This document shows positions 1 through 8,140 of a DNA stretch of 64,000 nucleotides, piece after piece; position 1 is the first letter of the stretch; the number at the start of each line of letters is the position of its first letter. The translations under genes and the position numbers were made by a program. A model generated the notes under the pieces. The model ran no database searches, was not told the DNA's origin, and saw only the letters and a list, made by a program, of their open reading frames with translations. This DNA is from Paenibacillus mendelii (GTDB taxonomy: Bacteria; Bacillota; Bacilli; Paenibacillales; Paenibacillaceae), in assembly GCF_024498075.1 (NCBI RefSeq), contig NZ_JANHOF010000021.1, positions 1 through 64,000 of the forward strand, written 5' to 3'.

Positions 1-70
1 TCAAAACACAAGCAGTGATGGACTTCTTGTGAACATCCAAACCACAAGCGCGTTCGATCAGGACATCCAT
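1..70 (-). CDS. IS110-family transposase, N-terminal 23 codons (runs off the window)
   Basis: Read on the minus strand from the ATG at 70-68, the frame gives MDVLIERACGLDVHKKSI and continues past base 1. GLDVHK is the first conserved Asp block of the RuvC-like DEDD domain of IS110-family transposases, and the MxVLIERxCGLDVHKK opening is typical of the family. A ribosome binding site, GAAAGGTG, lies just upstream. Only the start is visible, so intactness cannot be judged. IS110 enzymes catalyse site-specific insertion and excision without a DDE domain. Confidence in the family is high although only 23 residues are seen. Confidence 0.85.
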   Translation of the reverse strand, partial: MDVLIERACGLDVHKKSITACVL

Positions 71-308
71 AACATTCACCTTTCTACGGCAATTGAAATT
101 GAGGACTGGTGCAACAACCAGAAAAGGATTACTCTACCCCGCGTGCTTCCAAAAAGGAGCGACATACCGTGGTGCACCGTGATCGTCGTAGTCAGACTAA
201 CGGATGGGTTCGTGACACCATAGCGTAACGACCTTCCTCACCAGCCGTAAGAATAGTATAAAACGCCGCACCAAAATTTTCATTACTCTGTGGTGCCCCG
301 AGAGGGGC
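71..308 (-). other. Non-coding left end of the IS110 element, candidate bridge-RNA region
   Basis: About 240 bases without a convincing gene lie directly upstream of the IS110 transposase start. A GC-rich hairpin (GCCCC at 295-299, GGGGC at 304-308) sits at the far end. In IS110-group elements the long non-coding left end upstream of the transposase encodes the bridge RNA that specifies donor and target. Placement and hairpin fit that, but the IS boundary, the RNA ends and the guide loops cannot be defined here. This is inference from position. Confidence 0.35.
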
Positions 309-443
309 ATGGGTGGCTAACGGGAGAATAGTTGAATTGATTTGGGATATGATAATCAAAAATTGGATGGGGATGCATCAAGTTCGCAATTGCGGTGCTT
401 GGTTTAGAAAGCCAATAATTATCAACTGGAGATGCGAATACTT

Positions 444-1322
444 ATGCCTTATGCAAATATTAACGGTACCAAGCTTTATTATGAGACGTATGGATCGGGG
501 ATTCCGATCGTATTCATCCATCCTCCGTTGCTTACAAGCGCCAACTTCAGATATCAACAAGCGCAGCTGTCGGCCGAATATCAGGTCATTACTTTCGATA
601 TTCGGGGACATGGGAGCAGCCGTCCGTCGGATGTGCCCATCACCTATAAGCTGATTGTCGAGGATATGAGACAGCTCTTGAATTACCTGAAGATTGACAG
701 GGCATTTGTAGCCGGTTATTCAACGGGAGGGTCTATTGCATTGGAGGCGCTGCTAACTTATCCCGGGCTTTTTATGGGCGGAATATTAATTAGCGCAATG
801 TCTGAGGCAAGTGATTTTGTGCTGAGGAGCCGCATACGAATTGCGATCGGATTGTCAAGCTGGAAGCCGGCGGTTCGGCTGCTTAGGCTTGGGATTACGT
901 GGGGGAATTCGGACAGTTTGAGTACCTTCCGTAATTTGTTGGAGGATTCGAAGCGAGGACATAAACGGAATATTCTCGAGCTTTACAAGTACAGTTTGAA
1001 ATATAACTGCACCGATCGGCTTTCGGATGTAAAAGCACCTGTTCTGCTGCTTTACGGGGAGAAGGATTGGGGCTTCAAGCGTTATCGCAAAATACTCCAG
1101 CAGAACCTTCGTCGATCTAAGCTCGTTCTCCTTAAGGCGGAGAAGCATCAGCTTCCGACGAAAGCGGCGGACGAAATCAATGAAGCGATGAGACACTGGA
1201 TTGTACAAGCAGTTGTGGACAAACAGACTAAACAGAAGGTCGATGAAATGGAAAACTCCATTCCGGAGGCATTTATTGTCGAGCAGAAAGCAACGGGAGA
1301 GCAATCGCAGTACTTGAAATGA
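444..1322 (+). CDS. Alpha/beta-fold hydrolase
   Basis: A 292-residue cytoplasmic alpha/beta hydrolase starting MPYANINGTKLYYETYGSG. The start at 444 is preferred over 432 because GGAG lies about 11 bases upstream and the family begins there. Visible are an oxyanion/HG-like segment (VFIHPP), the RGHGSS strand, the nucleophile elbow GYSTGG (Ser near residue 98), an acid in YGEKDW and a C-terminal His in AEKHQLP. This is the catalytic triad order of the family. The substrate is unknown; esterase, lactonase or haloperoxidase-like members look alike. The last 40 residues are polar and family-atypical. It stands alone and is followed by a hairpin at 1336-1378. Confidence 0.85.
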   Translation: MPYANINGTKLYYETYGSGIPIVFIHPPLLTSANFRYQQAQLSAEYQVITFDIRGHGSSRPSDVPITYKLIVEDMRQLLNYLKIDRAFVAGYSTGGSIALEALLTYPGLFMGGILISAMSEASDFVLRSRIRIAIGLSSWKPAVRLLRLGITWGNSDSLSTFRNLLEDSKRGHKRNILELYKYSLKYNCTDRLSDVKAPVLLLYGEKDWGFKRYRKILQQNLRRSKLVLLKAEKHQLPTKAADEINEAMRHWIVQAVVDKQTKQKVDEMENSIPEAFIVEQKATGEQSQYLK

Positions 1323-1335
1323 AACGGCATGCCAG

Positions 1336-1381
1336 AACTCCATTGTCCTGCAGCCGACGCTGTTGATGCAATGGAGTTTTA
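1336..1381 (+). terminator. Probable terminator after the hydrolase
   Basis: A perfect 10-bp inverted repeat, AACTCCATTG (1336-1345) and CAATGGAGTT (1369-1378), with a 23-base loop and a short T run. It begins 14 bases past the stop codon. The long loop makes it a moderate prediction. Confidence 0.5.
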
Positions 1382-1389
1382 CGACATTT

Positions 1390-1551
1390 TCAGCTATCCG
1401 AAATCCGCATCAATAAATTTTGATATTCCTCATATTTGATTTCTCTTCGAGAGTACATGCCATCCAATATTTTTAGACATGGAGCATAGCTTTGCTCCAC
1501 AGGCTGCTTACGCACAATCTGGAGTTGTATGGCATTATTGATAGGGGGCGG
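1390..1551 (-). pseudogene. SHOCT-like C-terminal remnant
   Basis: The minus strand has an open frame of about 53 codons ending in a TGA at 1392-1390. Its end reads KILDGMYSRREIKYEEYQN, then LLMRISDS. The pattern of a short helix, a turn and EEYQNLL resembles SHOCT domains, which end many small membrane or DNA-associated proteins. No start or ribosome binding site is visible and the rest of the protein is missing. The assignment rests on one short motif. Confidence 0.35.
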
Positions 1552-1647
1552 ATGGTTATTTATCACTAATAAAATCGGATGAGAAGCGCAATACGAACGG
1601 TAGAATATTGCGATGGACAGGATATGGACTTAATATATGGTGTCGAG

Positions 1648-1779
1648 TGACAAGAACATACTTCCTTAAAAGTCGCGTAGTTGGGGCTTTTTTTATTTTA
1701 AGGAAGCAAGTTCTTGTCAAAATGAATTGACAAGAACTTGCTTCCTTAGCCGACTTGTGACAACAACATACCTCTTTAA
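1648..1779. repeat. GACAAGAAC repeat element, type A, copy 1
   Basis: Four units of 21-22 bases: TGACAAGAACATACTTCCTT (1648-), an inverted unit (1698-1719), a direct unit (1728-1748) and a diverged direct unit (1758-1779). Units 2 and 3 form a 21-bp palindrome (arms 1699-1719 and 1728-1748) around an 8-base centre. Between units 1 and 2 lies a degraded AGTCGC hairpin followed by T7, which matches an intact one in copy 2 at 5646-5777. Small open frames across it are artefacts of the repeat. Confidence 0.85.
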
Positions 1780-1991
1780 CGCGGTAGCTAATTTCATCGG
1801 ATGCGGCCATGCAAGGCATGGAGTGCTCAAAGCAGTAAAGGAAACTACCATGGGCATGGCGAACGGACGGCGGATTCGATTTGTTCTGTTCGACAAGCAG
1901 CCCGGTCATGTGCACAAAGTGATGATGTTTCGGCGGGCCGCGGGCGGGGAAGAGTTTATGGTTCACTGGACGCATTATTCTTCATGTCGGG

Positions 1992-2153
1992 TGACATGAA
2001 TATCTATACAAAGGAAGTCGCATACACTGCGGCTTTTCTATTTTTTGTATATAAGTTCTTGTCGTTTGCTCAAGACAAGAACTTCTATACAAAGCCGAAT
2101 CAGGACAAGAGCTTCTATACAATCCCGTGAGCCAAAAGGTACACGAGTTATTA
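1992..2153. repeat. GACAAGAAC repeat element, type B, copy 1
   Basis: Same architecture as type A but units end in TTCTATACAAA: direct 1992-2013, inverted 2044-2063, direct 2074-2094, direct 2104-2123. The hairpin AAGTCGC (2015-2021) and GCGGCTT (2029-2035) followed by T-rich sequence sits between units 1 and 2. A conserved tail at 2124-2153 (CCCGTGAGCC, then GAGTTATTAA) is shared with the copy at 11703-11863. Confidence 0.8.
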
Positions 2154-2162
2154 AAACTCCCT

Positions 2163-2205
2163 CGGGACACGATAGCTTAATAAAGAACTAAGACGCGGCT
2201 GCTGG
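2163..2205. repeat. 43-bp dispersed block with ACGATAGCTTAATAAA
   Basis: Matches 7117-7159 at 40 of 43 positions by direct reading. Its core ACGATAGCTTAATAAA is followed by a GGCTGC stretch that forms a hairpin in the second copy. It lies immediately after repeat B1. Related cores occur at 4650-4665, 39758-39764 and 51770-51781. It is probably the end of an inactivated mobile element; identity unknown. Confidence 0.6.
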
Positions 2206-2411
2206 TTACGGTGGATCAGACTACTACTAGCGGGATTGCTCCGGCCATATTTCAATTTGCCGAAAGGATTCCTACACTATGGAACCCGAGCAGGTCGTAT
2301 GGTGATTATCGGACCATTTTATAGGAATGCGAGGATTGCGTATATAGTTGTATCTTGTACTACTACATACTTTGAATAAGGAGGAGTAATAAGTAGAAAA
2401 ATATTCGATTC

Positions 2412-2888
2412 TTGCAACGACTCACCTTAACCCTACTTAAAGTGCTGACCATTATCCCAGGTTCAATATTCGCCGGAATGGGTGTTAATCAGGTCGCTAA
2501 GTGGTTCGGATATCAAGGGCAAAACTCAATTTATACACCTCTGACCGGTCTAGTCCTCGTCATAGTTCTATTCGTAATCCCTCGTACAGTAACGTACATG
2601 ATTGCCATTAGAAGAATTCGAAAATACTTTCCCGTGACGAATGATGTCATCAGGGAACATTGAGTATTCTTTCTCGAAAATATCAATCAAGAAATTGTCT
2701 ATCTCCAGCAAGCTGTGGATGCTTTAAGAAAAAGGGGCATGAAGGATGATAATAACTTCTTCTTCGAGGGTCTACAATCGATGAAAGAAATTAAAGCCAG
2801 AATCATCATCCACGACGAGTTGCAAAGGGAACATCTTAATTGCCTCAACCAAGTCTTTAACCGAGGATACCTTATAAAAAAGATGTAA
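2412..2888 (+). pseudogene. Small two-helix membrane protein interrupted by a TGA
   Basis: The frame opens after a TAG at 2394 and can start only at TTG 2412, 25 bases from a fine AAGGAGGAG (2378-2386), so the original start has been lost. Residues 1-84 contain two hydrophobic segments (LTIIPGSIFAGMGV and GLVLVIVLFVIPRTVTYMIA). A TGA at 2661-2663 stops it, but the same frame continues as clear coding sequence (NINQEIVYLQQAVDALRKRG) to a TAA at 2886-2888. The full product would be about 158 residues: membrane N-terminus and helical cytoplasmic tail. A family was not recognised. Confidence 0.55.
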
Positions 2889-2895
2889 CTGGCCA

Positions 2896-2928
2896 AATCG
2901 GAGCGGATAGTCTCGCTCCGATTTTATT
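2896..2928 (+). terminator. Rho-independent terminator
   Basis: Perfect 10-bp stem AATCGGAGCG (2896-2905) with CGCTCCGATT (2914-2923), 8-base loop, then TTATT. It lies 8 bases past the stop of the broken membrane gene. Confidence 0.85.
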
Positions 2929-3006
2929 CACCCTCCAAAATCAGACACAGGTCGACATGAATTGTTATAATCGTCTTACTTTAGGAATAATCGGAGATCG
3001 GCGTCG

Positions 3007-3561
3007 ATGAACAGTACCCAACAAAGGAACTACACAGACCACAACATTTTCAATGTACTCTTTCAGAATTACTCGGAGAAGATATACCGACTAGCTGGTA
3101 AATTTTTTGCGAACCAAACCGACCGAGAGGTTGCCGTTCAAGAGACCTTCCTGCGAGTCTACAAGAATATACATAACTTTGATAGAGCTAAGAACACTTC
3201 GGCATGGATATATCGGATCGGAACCAACATTTGCATTTGATACAATCTGAAGGAGAAAAACCCGCTATATCTTCAATTCTGGAGGACTGGGAGATCCGAA
3301 TGAAATCATCGACAGCGTACCTTCCCCAATGATAACACCTAACAGTACGCTGTTAAATTTGAGGGAAACGAAAGTCTAATGCGGGCAATCAAACAGCTAC
3401 CACAAAAGTGGAAGCCGTTCATTTACCAACGTTACATACAGATGTCACTGGAAGAGATAAGCATTGCGAACCAAATCCCGTTAAACACAGTTAAATCACG
3501 TATTCACCGTGCAATCAACCATCTACAGCGAGTTTTAAGAAGCAGTGAATTAAAGGATTGA
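3007..3561 (+). pseudogene. ECF sigma-70 factor, inactivated
   Basis: Residues 1-77 are a sigma region 2 (FQNYSEKIYRLAGKFF, then WIYRIGTNICI). A TGA at 3238-3240 sits where the family reads Asp. The linker (LGDPNEIIDSVPSP) is readable only in another frame, so there are also two compensating indels. Region 4 returns to the first frame from 3379 (LPQKWKPFIYQRYIQM, NTVKSRIHRAINHL, the HTH). An intact protein would be about 185 residues. ECF factors direct RNA polymerase to stress promoters; this copy cannot make a full one. No intact anti-sigma gene follows. Confidence 0.85.
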
Positions 3562-3854
3562 GGCAAATTCAGTATCTTATCAATGATCTACAGTTCCGCG
3601 CTCGAAACTGAGCCAAATGTTTCGAATATCGAAAAAGTAAAATACGGTTGAACGAAGGAAAATGAGGAACTTGCTGTGAACTTGGGTCAAAATCTGAAAA
3701 CGTGAGTATTTAAGAGAAAAGTGATTCTCCATAAAGGGAGGATAGTTCAGGTACTTCGCGAATAAATTTATGTATGTGTTTTTTACGAAGTTCGTAAATA
3801 AGGCGTTATATGAAACCTCCTAGGAGAGGTATCATTGAGAGGAGGCTAGCGACA
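3562..3854. promoter_or_regulatory. Intergenic region with a palindrome at 3782-3798
   Basis: No gene is visible. The only clear element is the palindrome TTTACGAAGTTCGTAAA (3782-3798), 56 bases before the esterase start. It has the form of an operator for a dimeric repressor or the stem of a small hairpin. No good sigma-A promoter was seen. Confidence 0.35.
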
Positions 3855-4508
3855 ATGTCATTCATCGCGGGAAGGCTCGTCACCGAGACGCTCGAGTACG
3901 ATGGTGGTCGGCAAGTTACGGTGTATGTCCCTCCGGACCCGCCCCAGGCATTCGTGTTTGCCGGTGATGGTCAGTTGATCTCGCAGTGGGGCGGAGTCCT
4001 CGAGGAGGCCGTCGCACCGTCCACGATGATCATCGGCGTGCACCGACTGGCCGATGAGACACTGCGGCTCCATGAATACTCACCAGGCTTTAGCCCGGAA
4101 CGATTCGCGGCACACGAGAAGTTCTTCGTCGAGGAAGTTCACCGATGGGCCCAGTCGCGTTTCGGAGTCACGCTAACTACCGAACGCACCGCGGTGTTCG
4201 GTGTATCCGCGGGTGGAGAGCTCTCGCTAGCCATTGGCCTTCGGCATCCGGACATCTTCGGTGCGATCTTCTGCGCCTCGCCGGGCGGGGGTTACCGACC
4301 ACCTGACGTGATGCCGAGTTCGATTCCGCGCGCGTACCTCGTCGCCGGTACGCTGGAGCCGTTTTTCCTCGATAACGCGACCCGATGGGCTGCTGCGCTG
4401 CGCGAGGCAGGTGCGGACGTGGAAATGAGAGAGCGGGTCGCGTCACACGACGATGTGATGTGGCGAGAAGAGTTACCACTGATGGTGGCGTGGGCGTTTG
4501 GACGATAA
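3855..4508 (+). CDS. Putative esterase (alpha/beta hydrolase, esterase-D-like)
   Basis: 217 residues from the ATG at 3855, chosen because AGAGGAGG lies 8-9 bases upstream; an in-frame ATG at 3810 has no such site. The nucleophile elbow is GVSAGGE (Ser near 115) and a likely catalytic His lies in ASHDDVMW near the end; AYLVAGTLEPF is the strand carrying the acid. This resembles the putative-esterase family (PF00756). Codon third positions are strongly G/C, unlike all neighbours, and the protein reads like an actinobacterial or cyanobacterial one, suggesting recent transfer. Function beyond ester hydrolysis is not assignable. Confidence 0.75.
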   Translation: MSFIAGRLVTETLEYDGGRQVTVYVPPDPPQAFVFAGDGQLISQWGGVLEEAVAPSTMIIGVHRLADETLRLHEYSPGFSPERFAAHEKFFVEEVHRWAQSRFGVTLTTERTAVFGVSAGGELSLAIGLRHPDIFGAIFCASPGGGYRPPDVMPSSIPRAYLVAGTLEPFFLDNATRWAAALREAGADVEMRERVASHDDVMWREELPLMVAWAFGR

Positions 4509-4510
4509 AA

Positions 4511-4826
4511 CATCCACCGAGCCCGGGTTAAGAGGGTTTGACTCGCATCCGCCCCGTCTACTCCGACGACATTACTGTTTATATTGCATGATTCACATCA
4601 TAAAGAACAAGTTGAACGATATCTTACTTCATCATTCCGTTAACGGAGAACGATAGCTCAATAAAACAAATGAAGGATCTAGTAGTTATTGGATACGGTT
4701 TAAGAGGTTGTGGAGATGTTATAGACATATTGCAGCCCGTGAAATCGCCGTCGACCTCGTGACGAGGGCTTACTTAATCGACTGCAACTGACATGGTTGC
4801 CGCAGCTGACAAAGGAGAACGAAACA
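4511..4826. other. Gap without genes, contains an ACGATAGCTCAATAAA motif
   Basis: No coding frame is convincing. At 4650-4665 lies ACGATAGCTCAATAAA, a variant of the core of the dispersed blocks at 2163 and 7117, preceded by TTAACGGAGA. It probably marks an old insertion boundary. The HAD ribosome binding site AAGGAG is at 4812-4817. Confidence 0.4.
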
Positions 4827-5468
4827 ATGAAAAAGTACATACTCTTCGATCATGATGGTGTTCTGGTTGATACTGAATTCTGGTATTACAAATCGGGAGA
4901 ACGCGCTCTGGCTGACATTGGATTTACCTTGGATAAAGATCAATACCTCCGCGACATGACCCAGTCATTGGGCACTTGGTCCCAAGCTAGGGCGGCAGGT
5001 ATTGATGAACAGACCATCAGCAAGCAGCGTGAGGCCCGCAACGTCTATTATCAGGAATATCTAAGAACAGAAGCCATAGAGATTGAAGGCGTAGTTGAAA
5101 CTCTAGCCGAACTGTCAAAGTACGTCCGCATGGCCATCGTGACGACTGCAAAACGTGCGGATTTTCAACTTATTCATGAAAAGCGCCAGATTAGACAATT
5201 CATGGAATTCGTCCTTGTTCGCGAAGACTACGAGCGCACCAAGCCGCACCCGGAACCATACTTGACCGGCCTAAAGCGCCTCGGAGCTACCAAAGAAGAG
5301 ACCCTGGTTGTAGAGGATTCAAACAGAGGGTTGAACTCAGCCGTGGCGGCTGGTATCGACTGTGCTATTGTCCATAACGACTTCACAAAAACACATGACT
5401 TCTCACAGGCCAGCTATCGAATCAAGACTCTGATTGAACTAAAGGACATTATCCTGAATGTAACCTGA
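4827..5468 (+). CDS. HAD-superfamily phosphatase/phosphoglucomutase-like hydrolase
   Basis: 213 residues, start at 4827 with AAAGGAG 10 bases upstream. Motif I is FDHDGVLVDTE (nucleophile Asp 8; the second Asp is Asp 10), followed by a helical cap of about 60 residues, motif II Thr in IVTTAKR, motif III Lys in TKPHPEPY and motif IV VVEDSNRG. This is HAD subfamily IA with a class I cap, as in beta-phosphoglucomutase and phosphoglycolate phosphatase. All four motifs are intact, so it is probably active. The substrate cannot be told. It is isolated between remnants and likely monocistronic. Confidence 0.85.
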   Translation: MKKYILFDHDGVLVDTEFWYYKSGERALADIGFTLDKDQYLRDMTQSLGTWSQARAAGIDEQTISKQREARNVYYQEYLRTEAIEIEGVVETLAELSKYVRMAIVTTAKRADFQLIHEKRQIRQFMEFVLVREDYERTKPHPEPYLTGLKRLGATKEETLVVEDSNRGLNSAVAAGIDCAIVHNDFTKTHDFSQASYRIKTLIELKDIILNVT

Positions 5469-5645
5469 GAGAGCATTCGCCAGCGTGTCCCGTACTCACT
5501 TTAAAAGTGAAGAGCATTGCGGGCGGGTTGGGTGTCATCTTCTGGACTGGTGCTCTAAAGGGGAGCCTCCTATACTCTTCAACTATCGAGACCCCCGGGA
5601 TTCGCTGCTGTCCCTTGTCAACTATCTCCTTCAGCGGGTGTCGAG

Positions 5646-5777
5646 TGACAAGAACATACTTCCTTAAAAGTCGCGTAGTTGCGACTTTTTTTCATTTAAG
5701 GACGCAAGTTCTTGTCAAAATGAATTGACAAGAACTTGCGTCCTTAGCCGATTTGTGACAACAACATACTTCCTTAA
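5646..5777. repeat. GACAAGAAC repeat element, type A, copy 2 (best preserved)
   Basis: Units at 5646-5667 (direct), 5696-5717 (inverted), 5726-5746 (direct) and 5756-5777 (direct). Between units 1 and 2 is a perfect terminator-like hairpin, AAGTCGC (5668-5674) and GCGACTT (5681-5687), followed by a T run. The inverted/direct pair forms a 21-bp palindrome with an 8-base centre. Relative to copy 1 both arms carry the same change (AAGCAAG to ACGCAAG and CTTGCTT to CTTGCGT), so pairing is kept. Confidence 0.85.
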
Positions 5778-5955
5778 CCGCGGCATCTTATTTTCTCAAC
5801 TAACTATATGCGTGAACGGTAGCACAAACGAAATTGAAAATAGCCGTTAGAGCCAGCAGTTATTTGGTAATAAGGTAGTCTAATCACTCATGGTCGCTCA
5901 ACTAACGGGCAGCATTCCTATAATGGAGAAATACGGGGTTTGAGAAACAGAAAAG

Positions 5956-6180
5956 CTCCTTGGTATGATGTTAATGGGTCCTGGATGCTAGCCAGCGAAG
6001 GGATCCAAAACAAAACCAAGGAGACTACAAAATGCATTCTACTCAAAATGAATGAATCAATCAAATCACTTCTTCTACACTAATTGTCGGTGTAGACTTC
6101 GCAAGTTCAATCATGTGGGTCGTGAACAAGACTGCCGCGGAGTCGAATGCGGGAAGCCACGAAAATTCGTAATCACCTGT
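5956..6180 (+). pseudogene. IS110-family transposase remnant with RBS-masking hairpin
   Basis: An ATG at 6032 follows CAAGGAG. Combining frames gives NQITSSTLIVGVDFA, matching the first Asp block of a second IS110 lineage (STLIVGVDIAK), and later RGVECGKPRKF. Stops and indels break the frame within 60 bases, so it is dead. Upstream, CTCCTTGGT (5956-5964) is complementary to ACCAAGGAG (6015-6023), which contains the ribosome binding site. The downstream two thirds of the element are absent. Confidence 0.6.
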
Positions 6181-6218
6181 CGACTGACCTGCGCGTGGTT
6201 CAAGGACGTGTCCATAAT

Positions 6219-6298
6219 TTGGAGCAATGCACATCTTTCGCTATAATGAACATGTATGCGTCTTCCGTCATGGAAACTCGTTTTCCGTACGAAACGAG
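6219..6298 (+). promoter_or_regulatory. Sigma-A-like promoter and inverted repeat before the UPF0173 gene
   Basis: TTGGAG (6219-6224), a 17-base spacer and TATAAT (6242-6247). Downstream, CTCGTTT (6277-6283) and AAACGAG (6292-6298) form an inverted repeat with an 8-base centre that could be an operator or leader hairpin. The gene starts at 6350. Confidence 0.5.
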
Positions 6299-6349
6299 CA
6301 TGTTCTGGCCCTTGCCGATACTGAAAAAATGCAATAGAGGAGGATTTTC

Positions 6350-7039
6350 ATGGAGATCATCTATCATGGCCATTCTTGTGTCCAATTGAACGCGAATGGC
6401 AAATCACTCGTCATCGATCCGTTTTTGCGCGGCAATCCGCAAGCGGTGACAAAACCGGAGGATATACTGGTGAATGCGGTATTGCTTACTCATGCCCATA
6501 CCGATCATATCCTTGATGCAGAATCGATAGCCCAAGTTAATGCAGCCCCAATCATTGCGATGCATGAGCTGGCTACCTTCTTCAGCTGGAAAGGGCTAGA
6601 AGCGAGAGGCATGAACTTGGGAGGAACGATGGATCTCGGCTTTGCGAAGGTTAAGATGATTCAAGCCTTCCACAGCTCAGGCATCATTTTGGACGATGAA
6701 AAGCGGATCATTTACGGTGGCATGCCGGCCGGCTATATTGTGACGGCTGAAGGTTTCACAATCTTGCATGCCGGTGATACCTGCTTATATGGAGATATGA
6801 AGATGATCGGAGACCGCCACGACATTGACGTTGCGTTCATTCCGATTGGTGACTGCTTCACGATGGATCCAGACGATGCGCTTCAGGCGGCAGAATGGTT
6901 CGGTGCCAAAATAGTCGTGCCTATTCACTATGACACGTTCGCGCCGATTAAGCAGGATTCCGTTTTATTCGTCAACCGGCTCGCGGATAAGGGTTTCGCC
7001 GGACGCAACATGGCACCGGGAGAACGATTTGTGCTTTAA
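6350..7039 (+). CDS. UPF0173 metal-dependent hydrolase (metallo-beta-lactamase fold)
   Basis: 229 residues, the full family length, start supported by GAGGAGG 8 bases upstream. It opens MEIIYHGHSCV, the usual UPF0173 start. The metal motif is THAHTDH (near residue 50), with a further His in AFHSSG and the bridging Asp in LHAGDTCLYGD, and a late His in VVPIHYDTF. It matches the cytoplasmic YtkL-type family of unknown substrate. All metal ligands expected for a binuclear site are present. It is monocistronic with a promoter at 6219-6247. Confidence 0.92.
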   Translation: MEIIYHGHSCVQLNANGKSLVIDPFLRGNPQAVTKPEDILVNAVLLTHAHTDHILDAESIAQVNAAPIIAMHELATFFSWKGLEARGMNLGGTMDLGFAKVKMIQAFHSSGIILDDEKRIIYGGMPAGYIVTAEGFTILHAGDTCLYGDMKMIGDRHDIDVAFIPIGDCFTMDPDDALQAAEWFGAKIVVPIHYDTFAPIKQDSVLFVNRLADKGFAGRNMAPGERFVL

Positions 7040-7116
7040 CAGATAGACTGGCAGCAAAGGAGTGTACTTCACTTTTGTTTATTACGTGGAAGGTGTAGTC
7101 ATTCATCCTAATACGA

Positions 7117-7175
7117 CGGGACACGATAGCTTAATAAACGACTAAGACACGGCTGCTGGCATGGATCGGCAGCCG
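7117..7175. repeat. Second copy of the 43-bp ACGATAG block with hairpin
   Basis: Matches 2163-2205 apart from three bases. Here GGCTGC is followed about 13 bases later by GCAGCC, making a stable hairpin. The same order (ACGATAG, A-rich linker, GGCTGC hairpin) recurs at 51770-51810. Confidence 0.6.
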
Positions 7176-7304
7176 CGTATTCAGGAGGGTCATATAAATG
7201 GGGAAGACATTCTGCAAAAGAACTAAAAAGATAATGGTAAATGGTTAACAATTCCACTGTGTTATTAATGAATTCCCCAGCAATAAATTCGTGAATTTTA
7301 AGGT

Positions 7305-7637
7305 TTATTCATCAAAAAAATCCGTTGTTTTGGAACCGCAGGAAACAGGGTTTGTAAATCCCAGCAACTCTCCATCGACGGAGCGAACTTCCGCACGTGC
7401 CCAAACGTAGTCGCGATTCTTCCAATCGAATGTCGCCATGAATGTGCCACCGCCATCACCAATTTCAACCGTTTGTACCCGTTCGCCATTCTCGATCCAA
7501 TGCAATTGGCCTGCATTCATTCCACTGATGCTCAAATGACAGCGAACAATGCCATCGGCAGAGGCTTTGATACCTTCCGTCAAATCGAAGCCGGGCAACT
7601 GTACGCGGGCTACTGATATCCAAGTGGGATAACGCAA
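7305..7637 (-). pseudogene. C-terminal fragment of a beta-rich protein (PHP-type metallohydrolase tail?)
   Basis: A 110-codon minus-strand frame ending in a TAA. It contains ISVARVQLPGFDLTEGIKAS, HLSISGMNAGQLHWIENG, TFDWKNRDYVWARAEVRS and ends GFTNPVSCG. The closing strand pattern (YVRAEVR..GELLGFTNPI) is seen at the C-terminus of CehA/McbA-like PHP metallohydrolases, but no catalytic region survives. There is no ribosome binding site at 7637. It is a broken gene end; family uncertain. Confidence 0.45.
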
Positions 7638-7667
7638 TCTGCCAAGTGAGTTCCGCTGTGGGCATTC

Positions 7668-7799
7668 ATGCTGCCTTGCAAGGCTAATTCCAGCTCTTTT
7701 TTCTTTTCTTCAGTGTCCGCCGTGCAAAGGCCGCCAGCTTTTCTGGATCTACTTCGCCCTCGATCATGTTACCTATCATATCGCAGCTGCTCACGCGTA
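7668..7799 (-). pseudogene. IS110 transposase internal fragment
   Basis: Minus-strand reading gives DMIGNMIEGEVDPEKLAAFA, then RRTLKKRKK, ELELALQGSMNAH after a one-base shift. This is the pattern of the middle of IS110 transposases (VSGRxMIxxMIEG, lysine-rich helix, LxxALxGxxxxH). It lies between two unrelated coding fragments, so the locus is a mosaic of at least three pieces. Confidence 0.5.
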
Positions 7800-8140
7800 G
7801 AATGGAGTAGATTGCAGCGGCAGACTGCACCCCAGCAACTTTCGTCTCACCATTTAGAATCCAATATCCCTCATGAACATAACTGGCGACACTTTATAGA
7901 TGTCCCTCATTGCCGTACCGACTCGAACAATACGTCGATGTTGCCGTTGCGCCGAAGCACTTCCATGTCGGCAACGAGCGCGAATTCTAGTTCATTATCC
8001 AGCACGCAATAAGCATCTATTCGTTTGCCTTTCCCAATAGTCTTGAGGATAGCTTCTAGCAAACTTACTATATCCTCAGTAAAGAGGACGGCGCGGCGGT
8101 TCGGAGCTTTTACACGGGGTTTGAACGAAATGAGGAGCAC
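7800..8140 (-). pseudogene. Broken gene of unknown family
   Basis: The minus-strand frame from 8140 reads AVLFTEDIVSLLEAILKTIG, IDAYCVLDNELEFALVADME and LRRNGNIDVLFESVRQ with normal codon patterns, then a stop. Coding continues in other frames (YKVSPVMFMRDIG, ILNGETKVAGVQSAAAIYSI). It is clearly former coding sequence with two or more indels. I do not recognise the family. Confidence 0.45.

Noticed and set aside
313..654. A 113-codon plus-strand frame overlapping the start of the alpha/beta hydrolase
   Set aside because: It overlaps the hydrolase in another frame and its composition is that of a shadow.
1648..2170. Small open frames through the GACAAGAAC repeats (also 11588-11898)
   Set aside because: Their peptides only mirror the repeat units (RSSCPDSALYRSSC-like) in whichever frame is open; the DNA palindromes explain them.
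3810..3854. An upstream ATG extending the esterase by 15 residues
   Set aside because: The added residues are unlike the family and the good ribosome binding site belongs to the ATG at 3855.
5646..5777. CRISPR array
   Set aside because: Only four units, one inverted, with unequal and similar spacers, and no cas genes in the window.
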